In this document: piece after piece, positions 1 through 7,216 of the stretch
Position numbering within the stretch: position 1 is the first letter of the stretch
How the letters are laid out: every line of letters begins with the position of its first letter
Source of the DNA: Polymorphospora lycopeni
GTDB taxonomy: Bacteria > Actinomycetota > Actinomycetes > Mycobacteriales > Micromonosporaceae
Direction: 5' to 3'
Length of the DNA stretch: 64,000 nt
Assembly (NCBI RefSeq): GCF_042237075.1
Contig: NZ_JBCGDC010000013.1
Location: 29,934-93,933, forward strand
Program-made: the position numbers and the translations under genes
Notes under the pieces: model-generated
The model's input: the letters and a program-made list of their open reading frames with translations, nothing else
Databases searched by the model: none
What the model was told of the DNA's origin: nothing

Positions 1-140
1 GGGTCGCGGGGCACGCCCTCCTGTCGGAAGACCTTGAACCGGGTTCCGGAGTTGCCGTAGGCCCAGGACGGTGTCTCGATCCGTTGTTCGCGTAGGGCGG
101 CCAGGACCCGGGTACGCGTGGTGGGGGCGATGTCGGTCAT
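1..140 (-). CDS. rhaI: L-rhamnose isomerase, N-terminal part (gene runs off the window)
   Basis: Only the first 46 or so codons are present. The reading frame begins MTDIAPTTRTRVL and contains SWAYGNSGTRFKVF, the N-terminal signature of the TIM-barrel L-rhamnose isomerases that convert L-rhamnose to L-rhamnulose in the cytoplasm. The ATG (140-138) overlaps the TGA of the mutarotase gene upstream (139-137), a 4-base ATGA overlap that implies translational coupling in one operon. The adjoining rhamnose mutarotase supports the assignment. The catalytic and metal-binding residues lie outside the window, so the call rests on the N-terminus and context. Confidence 0.8.
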   Translation of the reverse strand, partial: MTDIAPTTRTRVLAALREQRIETPSWAYGNSGTRFKVFRQEGVPRD

Positions 141-478
141 GGTCGGCCTTCCAGTTGGTCTTCGAGGTGGAACACCTCGTCGAGGACGAGGAACCCGCGG
201 TCCGGTCGTCCGTCCGGCAGGTCGACGAAGAACGGCGCCATCTCGGCCTGCCAGCGCCCGTTGACGTCGGTGCGCTCCATCGCCGCGACCGCCTCGTCGA
301 GGTTCCCGGTCACGAAATAGCCGACGAGCAGCCCGTCGTCGCGCAGGAACAACGAATAGTCGTGCCAGCCCGCCGCCTTGAGTGCCGCCAGCATCTCCGG
401 CCACACGGCGGCGTGACGGTCCCGGTACTCCGCCAGCCGGTCGGCTCTCACCTGCAGGGTGAAGCAGATCCTGCCCAT
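137..478 (-). CDS. rhaM: L-rhamnose mutarotase
   Basis: A 113-residue protein of the RhaM/RhaU family, which interconverts the alpha and beta anomers of L-rhamnose so that the isomerase is supplied. Typical family features are the start MGRICFTLQVR, an HAAVWPEML segment carrying the catalytic-type histidine, a GWHDYSLFL strand, and the C-terminal LDEVFHLE. The frame is open upstream to 511, but the ATG at 478 is preferred: it has an AAAGG ribosome site about 8 bases upstream and gives the usual family length. It is the first gene of the rha operon and is preceded by a perfect LacI-type palindrome. Confidence 0.88.
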   Translation of the reverse strand: MGRICFTLQVRADRLAEYRDRHAAVWPEMLAALKAAGWHDYSLFLRDDGLLVGYFVTGNLDEAVAAMERTDVNGRWQAEMAPFFVDLPDGRPDRGFLVLDEVFHLEDQLEGRP

Positions 479-498
479 GCCGCACCTTTCGCAAGTCG

Positions 499-510
499 TG
501 AAACGTTTCA
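499..510. promoter_or_regulatory. LacI-type operator before rhaM-rhaI
   Basis: TGAAACGTTTCA is a perfect 12-bp palindrome with the central CG typical of LacI-family sites. It lies 21 bases before the rhaM start and faces the LacI gene at 773. The same motif recurs with 10 of 12 matches at 694-705, so the pair probably controls both divergent transcripts. Confidence 0.75.
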
Positions 511-693
511 TGGAGCATCAAGAGGATATGGGGCCGCCCATGCGGGGTCAAGGACTCTGAAAACCGCCGCCGTGGTGTTACGTTGAGGAGTCGTACGCTG
601 ACGGTCCGACGTTGATATGTCACATGCGTCTATTGACTGTCGCCGCGGGGGCATCCGTGCGCGCACTGCGCGTATAGTTAACTGCCCTTCTGC

Positions 694-705
694 TGGTACG
701 TTTCA
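694..705. promoter_or_regulatory. Second LacI-type half-conserved operator before the regulator gene
   Basis: TGGTACGTTTCA matches the palindrome at 499-510 at 10 of 12 positions, with an intact right half-site. It lies 68 bases before the ATG of the LacI gene at 773. This suggests autoregulation, and DNA looping between the two sites is possible. Confidence 0.5.
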
Positions 706-772
706 TCCATCGGGTGCTCATGTCGGCCTCGGGGCTGTACATGCCGGGATCATGTCGATAGTTGAGGGGAAG

Positions 773-1807
773 ATGGCGTCCGCCAACATCAAGCAGGTCG
801 CGCAGCACGCCGGCGTGTCACTCGGCACCGTGAGCAACGTGCTCAACCGGCCCGACCTGGTCTCGCCGGCAACCCGCCAGCGGGTGCTCGACTCCATCGC
901 GACGCTCGGCTACGTGCGCAACGACTCCGCCAGGCAGTTGCGGGCCGGCCGTAGCCGCACCGTCGCCATCGTCGTCCTGGACGTCTCCAACCCCTTCTTC
1001 ACCGACGTTGTGCGGGGTGCCGAGGCGGTCGTGGAGGAGGCCGGCGGGATGCTGGTGGTCTGCAACAGCGGCGAGGACGCCGACCGTGAGACCCGCCACC
1101 TCGACATGCTCGAGGAGCAACGCGTCCAGGGGCTGCTCATCACCCCCGTCTCCGACGGTCGCCACCCCCGCCTCGACGCGTTCGTCGCCCACGGCATCCC
1201 CGTCGTGCTCGTCGACCGCGGATCCGGCCATCCGAGCCGGTGTTCGGTGGCGGTCGACGACATCACCGGCGGGCGGCTGGCCGCCGACCACCTCGCCGAC
1301 CACGGCCACAGGCGCATCCTCTACGTGGGCGGCCCGATGACGATCCGCCAGGTCGCCGACCGGCACGCCGGTGCCGCGGCCGCGCTCACCGAACGCGCCG
1401 ACGGCGTACGCTTCGACGTCCACGAGACGCCGACCCTCTCGGTCGCGGCCGGACGCCAGGCCGCCGACGATCTCGTCGCGCTACCCGCGAGCCGGCGACC
1501 GACGGCGGTCTTCTGCGCCAACGACCTGCTGGCGCTCGGCGTCCTGCAGGGGCTGACCGCGCACGGTCTGCGGGTGCCCCACGACATCGCGCTGGTGGGC
1601 TACGACGACATCGAGTTCGCCGCCGCCGCCGCGGTCCCGCTGAGTTCCGTACGCCAGCCTCGCGAACAACTCGGCCGTACCGCGGCCCAACTGCTTCTCG
1701 AAGAGTCCGGTGGCAGCGCGAAGCACAGCCACCGGCACGTCGTGTTCCAGCCGGAGCTGGTGATCCGGGCCTCCAGCGCCCGCGAGCGGAAACGTGCCCG
1801 GAGCTGA
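773..1807 (+). CDS. LacI-family regulator, probably of rhamnose catabolism
   Basis: A 344-residue repressor. The N-terminal helix-turn-helix and hinge (about residues 5-60) read IKQVAQHAGVSLGTVSNVLN and the periplasmic-binding-protein-like sugar domain follows. Family landmarks include NPFFTDVVRGAE near residue 75, the VLVDRG strand, and FCANDLLALGVLQGL with GYDDIEFA in the C-terminal lobe. The frame is open upstream to 617, but the ATG at 773 has a GAGGGGA ribosome site and gives the standard family start. It is divergent from rhaM-rhaI with two related operators between them, so control of rhamnose genes is inferred from context. Confidence 0.87.
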   Translation: MASANIKQVAQHAGVSLGTVSNVLNRPDLVSPATRQRVLDSIATLGYVRNDSARQLRAGRSRTVAIVVLDVSNPFFTDVVRGAEAVVEEAGGMLVVCNSGEDADRETRHLDMLEEQRVQGLLITPVSDGRHPRLDAFVAHGIPVVLVDRGSGHPSRCSVAVDDITGGRLAADHLADHGHRRILYVGGPMTIRQVADRHAGAAAALTERADGVRFDVHETPTLSVAAGRQAADDLVALPASRRPTAVFCANDLLALGVLQGLTAHGLRVPHDIALVGYDDIEFAAAAAVPLSSVRQPREQLGRTAAQLLLEESGGSAKHSHRHVVFQPELVIRASSARERKRARS

Positions 1808-2457
1808 CGGTGGCGGTGGAACGTCGACCCTGAGCCGGTTGGTGGGGCGGTCGCCGCTGACCGGTGTGGGCAAGATCCTTCAGCTTCCCGCCTGAGCGGA
1901 ACCCGCGCCTTCCGACGTTTCGACGAGGGACAACGCCTGCCGCCCGGGCCCGGCCGGGGAGTCGGCGCAAATGGCGTACCGGCCGAACGGACTGCATCGC
2001 GATGTCAATGTTATGTTAGCGTTATCAAGCGTGGGTGGAAGGAGTGCGGTGGCGGAGGCGCCCGTACGGATGGCCGGGCCGCATGGCCCGGGCGAGGTCC
2101 GCGGGTACGCCGACCACAGCGGTGTGGTCGATCGGCCGGTTTCCGTCCGGGCGGCGATCCCCGCGCGGCCGTCGCCCGGCACGGCTGCCGCGACGACGGC
2201 CGGCGCGAGGTGAGCCCGAAGCCCGTTCCCCTGCCGCGCGCGTACCCGGAAGTGTTCTCCGGCGGCGGGGCGACCTCGGCGCGTCCGTGTACCGCGCCGT
2301 CGGTGGAGCCCGTCGGATATGGTCCCATTGGTCTGATGATTGTGTGGTTGGCGGGCCGCCTGACCTGGGCGGCAGGCCCGCCGGCCGGGGCGGGCGAGGC
2401 GATGGTGGCGGTGTGGAACGGGTACCCGGCCCCGGTCCACCCGCGGCGGGGGGAAGC
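1808..2457. other. Long intergenic region between two LacI genes
   Basis: About 650 bases without a convincing gene. The only recognisable element is the LacI-type operator at 2014-2027. Several frames stay open because of the high GC content, but they give arginine- and proline-rich translations of no recognisable family. If the operator marks the promoter, the LacI mRNA at 2458 would have a leader of about 430 bases. Confidence 0.6.
2014..2027. promoter_or_regulatory. Arabinan-regulon operator copy 1
   Basis: TGTTAGCGTTATCA matches TGTTAGCGCTAACA at 12 of 14 positions. It lies upstream of the LacI gene at 2458 and overlaps a possible -10 hexamer (TATGTT, 2012-2017), so it may serve autoregulation. 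Confidence 0.6.
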
Positions 2458-3483
2458 ATGGCCGACGTGAGCGTGGCGAAGAGTCGACGGATGCCGGTCA
2501 TGGGGGATGTCGCTCGGCTGGCCGGCGTGTCGCACATGACCGTCTCCCGCGTCCTCAACGAGCCCGAGTCGGTCCGTCCGGAGACCCGCGAGCGGGTCCT
2601 GCTGGCCATCGAGCAGCTCGGCTACCGACGCAACAGCGCCGCGCGGAGCCTGGTCACCCGGCGTTCGCAGACCCTCGGCGTGGTCTGCTTCGACACCACC
2701 CTGTACGGGCCGGCGTCGATGTTCAACGGCATCGTGCACGCCACCGAGGAGGCGGGCTACGCGGTCAGCGTGGCGAGCCTGCGTCGCCCCACCGCCGACG
2801 CCGCCACGCAGGCCGTCCAGCGCCTCGTGCACCAGTCGGTGGAGGGGCTGGTCCTGATCGCGCCGCAGGCCGCCGAGGCGATGGCGTTCGTCCGGGCACT
2901 GCCGACCAACATTCCGGTGGTCGCCGTGGAGAACGCGCTGCCGAACGTCACGAGTGTCTCGGTCGACCAGGTGCTGGGCGCCCGGATGGTCACCGAGCAC
3001 CTCCTGTCGCTGGGGCACGAGACCGTGCACCACGTGCGCGGGCCGCTGGACTGGAGCGAGGCGAACGGGCGGGTCGAGGGCTGGGCGGCCGCGCTGGAGG
3101 AGCACGGCCGGATGGTGCCGCGCGAACTCGTCGGCGACTGGAGCGCCAGGTCCGGCTACGCGGCGGGGCAGAAGCTGGTCCGGGACCCCCGCGCCACCGC
3201 GGTGTTCGCCGCCAACGACTCGATGGCGCTGGGTGTGATGCGGGCGTTGCTCGACGCCGGCGCCCGGGTGCCCGAGGACGTCAGCGTGGTGGGTTTCGAC
3301 GACATCCCCGAGGCGGCGTTCGTGACGCCGCCGCTGACCACCGTGAGCCAGCCGTTCCGCGAGGTCGGGCAGCGCAGCATCGAGATCCTTCTGGACGAGA
3401 TGGAGGGGGGAGAGGCGGGAGCGACCTCCGTCATCCCCCCGGAACTGGTGGTTCGCGACAGCACGTCGCACCGCCGGTCGTAG
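2458..3483 (+). CDS. LacI-family regulator of the arabinan/pectin regulon (inferred)
   Basis: A 341-residue LacI repressor. The DNA-binding part (residues about 12-70) contains MGDVARLAGVSHMTVSRVLN and a typical hinge, RNSAARSLVTRRSQTLGVV. The sugar-binding part ends with VFAANDSMALGVMRALL and VVGFDDIPEAAF. The ATG at 2458 is chosen because a GGGGGGAA ribosome site precedes it; the frame is open further upstream but looks non-coding. It sits directly upstream of a sugar ABC importer and is flanked by two copies of a 14-bp operator found at three other loci, which makes it the best candidate to read them. The effector is unknown; an arabino-oligosaccharide is plausible. Confidence 0.85.
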   Translation: MADVSVAKSRRMPVMGDVARLAGVSHMTVSRVLNEPESVRPETRERVLLAIEQLGYRRNSAARSLVTRRSQTLGVVCFDTTLYGPASMFNGIVHATEEAGYAVSVASLRRPTADAATQAVQRLVHQSVEGLVLIAPQAAEAMAFVRALPTNIPVVAVENALPNVTSVSVDQVLGARMVTEHLLSLGHETVHHVRGPLDWSEANGRVEGWAAALEEHGRMVPRELVGDWSARSGYAAGQKLVRDPRATAVFAANDSMALGVMRALLDAGARVPEDVSVVGFDDIPEAAFVTPPLTTVSQPFREVGQRSIEILLDEMEGGEAGATSVIPPELVVRDSTSHRRS

Positions 3484-3493
3484 GGCGTTCGGC

Positions 3494-3528
3494 GGGGCCG
3501 CGTACGTGGGGGCGCCCACGGCGGCCCC
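3494..3528 (+). terminator. Hairpin after the LacI gene
   Basis: GGGGCCGC (3494-3501) pairs with GCGGCCCC (3521-3528), enclosing a further GTGGG/CCCAC helix. It begins 10 bases after the stop. There is no T tract, as is common for actinobacterial terminators. Confidence 0.6.
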
Positions 3529-3565
3529 GTGCGCAACCTATTGGAAACAATCTCTTCGCCACATC

Positions 3566-3593
3566 TTGACGGTAGTGAAGTTAACGCTAACAT
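3566..3593 (+). promoter_or_regulatory. Promoter with operator copy 2 for the ABC importer operon
   Basis: TTGACG (3566-3571) and TAACAT (3588-3593) are 16 bases apart and resemble -35 and -10 elements. AGTTAACGCTAACA (3579-3592) matches the 14-bp operator consensus at 12 positions and covers the -10 element, so a bound LacI repressor would block the polymerase. Confidence 0.6.
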
Positions 3594-3854
3594 CGTCCGT
3601 GACTCCAATCACCACCGCGCTGAACCCCCATCGGAACACGCGTAACTGGTAGGGAGAACGCTTTCGATGTGGCTCCGCACTGTTATCGCTCACCGATTCC
3701 GGGCCCGGGATCGGCGTCGATACGGCCCGCCGTCCGGCGGGGTCATGGCGCTTCGCGCCGCCGGTCCCGCGGTGGTCACGACAACCGGAACGTCCCCGGC
3801 TCGCCGGACCGCACGGCGGCTTCCTTTCGCACGATGAACCCCAGGAGAGGCATC

Positions 3855-5153
3855 ATGAGAAGAACCTTGGGCAGACGCACCGCCCTGCGTTCGCTGGCGG
3901 GAGCCCTCGTCGCCGCGCTGGCGATCAGCGTCGGGGCGTGCACCGGCGACGACTCGAGCGGGCCGAGCGTCGCCGAGGCCGGCCCCAACGGCATCGACGA
4001 CGGCAGCGAACTCACCCTGTGGACCCGCGCCCCGCTGGAGAAGCAGGCGAAGCTCCTCGTCGACGCCTACAACGCCAGCCACCAGAACAAGGTCAAGCTG
4101 ACCGTCGTCCCCAACGACGACTACGTCGCCAAGGTCGGCGCCGCGGCCGGCTCGGACAGCCTCCCGGACCTCTTCGCCGCCGACATCGTCTACGTGCCGA
4201 ACTGGGTCAACCAGGGACTGTTCCAGGACCTCAGCGCCAACGTCGGCGGCCTCGGCTTCAAGGACTCCATCAACAAGGGACACCTCGCCGCCGGCACCCT
4301 CGACGGCAAGGAGCACGTGCTCCCCTTCGTCCTGGACCTGTCGATGCTGTTCTGGAACAAGCAACTCTTCCGCGACGCCGGCCTCGACCCGGAGAAGGCC
4401 CCGGCCAACCTCACCGAGTACGCCGCCGCCGCCAAGGCCGTGCAGGCACTGAAAAGGGAGGGCGTCTACGGCACGGCCGCCGGCCTGAACTGCGGCGGGT
4501 GCCTCGTCTTCACCTGGTTCCCCGCCATCTGGGCCGACGGCGGTGAGGTACTCAGCGACGACGGCACCGAGGCCAAGCTCGCCGACGACACCGCCCAGAA
4601 GGTCTACAGCACCTGGCAGGACCTGTGGAAGTCCGGCGCCGTGCTGCCCGCCTCGGCGGGCGAGACCGGTCCGACCTGGACCGCCGCGTTCACCGAGGGC
4701 AACGTCGGCCTGATGCTCTACCCGGCGACGCTGCTGTCCTCGACGCCGTTCGACGTCGGTGTCGCCGGCATCCCCGGCCCCAGCGGCGGCGCCTCCACCT
4801 TCGTCGGCGGCGACGGCATCGGCGTCTCCAAGGACTCCAAGAAGGCGGCCCAGGCCTGGAACTTCCTGAGCTGGATGATGTCCGAGGAGGCCCAGGTCGA
4901 GGTGCTGGCGAAGAACAAGGACGTGGTGTCGCGCTCCGACCTCGCCAACAACAAGTACGCCGCCGAGGACCCGCGGCTGGTCACCATCAACGAGGTGGCC
5001 GGCAAGGGCGACACCCCCGTCGCGCTGAACTTCCAGCAGGCGTTCAACGCCCCGAACAGCCCGTGGCTGACCCTCGTACGCAACCAGGTGCTCAACGGCA
5101 GCGGCAACCTCCAGCAGGACAACGGCGAGATCACCGCCGTGCTCAAACAGTAG
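3855..5153 (+). CDS. Sugar ABC transporter substrate-binding lipoprotein
   Basis: A 432-residue extracellular solute-binding protein of the carbohydrate family 1 (MalE/UgpB-like) type. The start MRRTLGRRTALRSL has arginines suited to export, followed by a hydrophobic stretch and the lipobox ISVGAC, so it should be a lipoprotein anchored outside the membrane. Family hallmarks are LTLWTRAPLEKQAKLLVDAY, PDLFAADIVYVPNW and the late segment SKKAAQAWNFLSWM. The ATG at 3855 has an AGGAGAGG site. It is the first gene of an importer operon with two permeases and GH127, so arabino-oligosaccharides are the inferred ligand. Confidence 0.9.
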   Translation: MRRTLGRRTALRSLAGALVAALAISVGACTGDDSSGPSVAEAGPNGIDDGSELTLWTRAPLEKQAKLLVDAYNASHQNKVKLTVVPNDDYVAKVGAAAGSDSLPDLFAADIVYVPNWVNQGLFQDLSANVGGLGFKDSINKGHLAAGTLDGKEHVLPFVLDLSMLFWNKQLFRDAGLDPEKAPANLTEYAAAAKAVQALKREGVYGTAAGLNCGGCLVFTWFPAIWADGGEVLSDDGTEAKLADDTAQKVYSTWQDLWKSGAVLPASAGETGPTWTAAFTEGNVGLMLYPATLLSSTPFDVGVAGIPGPSGGASTFVGGDGIGVSKDSKKAAQAWNFLSWMMSEEAQVEVLAKNKDVVSRSDLANNKYAAEDPRLVTINEVAGKGDTPVALNFQQAFNAPNSPWLTLVRNQVLNGSGNLQQDNGEITAVLKQ

Positions 5154-5181
5154 GTGCGCGTCGCGGGGGGGGGGGCGGCGG

Positions 5182-5291
5182 NNNNNNNNNNNNNNNNNNN
5201 NNNNNNNNNNNNNNNNNNNNNNNNNNNNNNNNNNNNNNNNNNNNNNNNNNNNNNNNNNNNNNNNNNNNNNNNNNNNNNNNNNNNNNNNNNN
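5182..5291. other. Assembly gap (110 N)
   Basis: A run of 110 undetermined bases lies between the binding-protein stop and the first permease. It is bordered by a G11 tract on the left and GGCCGGCC sequence on the right. The size is likely a scaffold estimate, so a terminator, hairpin or extra leader could be hidden here. Confidence 0.97.
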
Positions 5292-5368
5292 GCCGGCCGG
5301 CCAGCGCCCACGGCCGACCCGACCCGCGACCCGCCACCGACCTGCCGGCCGACCAACGAGAGGTTCCG

Positions 5369-6286
5369 ATGAAAGTCGACGCGCCGTCCCACCCGCCCGT
5401 GGCGGCGCCGCGGGGGCGAGCGCGTCCCCGCGGCCGCCGGGCCCTGCTCGGCTGGCTCTACGCGACACCGACCACGCTGTTCGTGGTGGCGCTGTTCGTC
5501 GTCCCGCTGCTGCTCGTGGTCAGGATGTCGCTGTCGAGGTGGCCGCTGCTCACCGGCGACCAGGGCATCAACGCCCCCGACAACTTCGTGAAGGCGATCA
5601 ACCACCGCTTCTTCACCGACTCGGTGGTGTTCACCGTCAAATACACGGTGCTCGCGACCGTACTGCTCCTGGCGCTCGGTCTGGGGCTGGCCCTGCTCGT
5701 GCAGGAGTCGAGCCGATGGAACAACCTGCTCCGGGCGTCGTTCCTGATCCCCAGCGCCCTGGGCCTGGCCTCGGCGTCCCTGCTGTTCTACGTCCTCTAC
5801 TCGCCGTACGCGAGTCCGCTGGCGCCGGTGATGGACAGCCTGGGCATCACCTTCCTCGGCTCACCCAACGCCGCCCTGTTCTCGACGATCTTCCTCATCG
5901 TGTGGCGCTACGCCGGCTTCTACATGGTGCTCATGCTCGTCGGCCTGCAGGGCATCCCGGCCGAGGTGTACGAGGCCGCCCGCTCCGACGGCGCCACCCG
6001 GTGGCAGATCTTCCGCAAGATCACCCTGCCGCTGCTGCGCCCGACGCTCGCCCTGACCACCGTGCTCTGCGTGACCGGCTCCCTGCTCGCCTTCGAGCAG
6101 TTCTACATCCTCACCAAGGGCGGCCCGGACAACAGCACGATCACCGTCGTCCAGCTCATCTACATGGTGGCCTTCCAGGGGCAGAACGACCTCGGGGTGG
6201 CGGCGGCGCTGTCGGTCATCGTGCTCCTGGCCCTGATCCTCATCAACGCGCTGCAGATGCGCGCCTTCCGGTCCGAGGAGAGCTGA
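5369..6286 (+). CDS. Sugar ABC transporter permease (MalF type)
   Basis: A 305-residue integral membrane protein of the binding-protein-dependent transport family (MalF/UgpA type). A basic N-terminus precedes the first membrane segment (GWLYATPTTLFVVALFVVP), and about six segments follow. The cytoplasmic EAA loop is seen as YEAARSDGATRWQIFRKITL near residue 210, the site that docks the ATPase. The ATG at 5369 has a GAGAGG site. Its stop is 4 bases before the next permease start. No ATPase gene lies nearby; a shared MsiK-type ATPase encoded elsewhere is the usual actinobacterial solution. Confidence 0.9.
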   Translation: MKVDAPSHPPVAAPRGRARPRGRRALLGWLYATPTTLFVVALFVVPLLLVVRMSLSRWPLLTGDQGINAPDNFVKAINHRFFTDSVVFTVKYTVLATVLLLALGLGLALLVQESSRWNNLLRASFLIPSALGLASASLLFYVLYSPYASPLAPVMDSLGITFLGSPNAALFSTIFLIVWRYAGFYMVLMLVGLQGIPAEVYEAARSDGATRWQIFRKITLPLLRPTLALTTVLCVTGSLLAFEQFYILTKGGPDNSTITVVQLIYMVAFQGQNDLGVAAALSVIVLLALILINALQMRAFRSEES

Positions 6287-6290
6287 GCCG

Positions 6291-7214
6291 ATGGCCGTGG
6301 TTTCCGATTCCACCTCGACGACCACCGCCGGCGGGCCACCGCCGGCCCCGGCGCCGGCCGGTCGGCCCCGGCGGGCCGGGTCGTCCGGTGTCACCATCGC
6401 CGGAATCGCCTTCCGGACCCCGTACTGGGTGCTGACCGGCGCGGTCGGACTGATCTTCCTGGCCCCGCTGCTGTGGACGGCGGTCGCCTCGGTCTCGCCG
6501 CAGGCCGGCACGAACCAGGTCGACGGCTGGGGCTTCGGCAACTACGTCACCCTGGCCAACTACCAGGCCGGCGTCTGGCGCTACCTGGCGAACTCGACCT
6601 TCGTCTCGCTGCTCACCGTCGCCCTCACGCTGCTGATCTCCCTGCTCGGCGGCTACGCGTTCGCGCGGTTCCGCTTTCCCGGCCGCAACATCCTCTTCCT
6701 GCTCACCCTCGCGATCCTCATGGTCCCGTACGCGACCCTGCTGATCCCGCTCTACGTGCTGCTCAACGAGGTCGGACTGGAGAACTCGCTGGTCGGCGTG
6801 GCGCTCGTGCTCACCATGTTCCAGCTGCCGTTCTCCACCTTCCTGATGCGGATCTCCTTCGAGGCGGTGCCCCGCGAACTCGACGAGGCGGCGCTGGTCG
6901 ACGGCTGCTCCTCGTTCAGCGCCCTGTGGCGGGTGCTGCTGCCGGCGGTGAAGCCGGGCCTGATCACCGTCGGGCTGTTCGCCTTCCTCGCCGCCTGGAA
7001 CGACTTCATGGCGCCGCTGATCCTCATCAACGACACCGAACGCATGACCCTGCCGCTCGCCGTGTCCAACCTGCGCGGCCAGGTCCAGGGCGTCGTCGAC
7101 TACGGGGCGACCGAGGCGGGCGTCGTCGTCCTCGCCCTGCCGTGCATCGTCCTGTTCCTGCTGCTCCAACGACACTATGTGCGCGGCTTCATGTCCGGCG
7201 CCCTGAAGGGATGA
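6291..7214 (+). CDS. Sugar ABC transporter permease (MalG type)
   Basis: A 307-residue permease of the MalG/UgpE type. A proline- and alanine-rich N-terminal tail (residues 1-40) precedes six membrane segments. The EAA loop is LDEAALVDGCSSFSALWRVL near residue 200, and the C-terminus RHYVRGFMSGALKG is the usual ending of this subfamily. It pairs with the MalF-type permease just upstream. The GH127 gene begins almost at its stop, so all four genes from 3855 appear to be one transcript. Confidence 0.92.
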   Translation: MAVVSDSTSTTTAGGPPPAPAPAGRPRRAGSSGVTIAGIAFRTPYWVLTGAVGLIFLAPLLWTAVASVSPQAGTNQVDGWGFGNYVTLANYQAGVWRYLANSTFVSLLTVALTLLISLLGGYAFARFRFPGRNILFLLTLAILMVPYATLLIPLYVLLNEVGLENSLVGVALVLTMFQLPFSTFLMRISFEAVPRELDEAALVDGCSSFSALWRVLLPAVKPGLITVGLFAFLAAWNDFMAPLILINDTERMTLPLAVSNLRGQVQGVVDYGATEAGVVVLALPCIVLFLLLQRHYVRGFMSGALKG

Positions 7215-7216
7215 CG

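Noticed and set aside
2011..3519. Long minus-strand frame over the second LacI gene
   Set aside because: It is a GC-rich shadow of a gene with clear LacI motifs and has no family signature itself.
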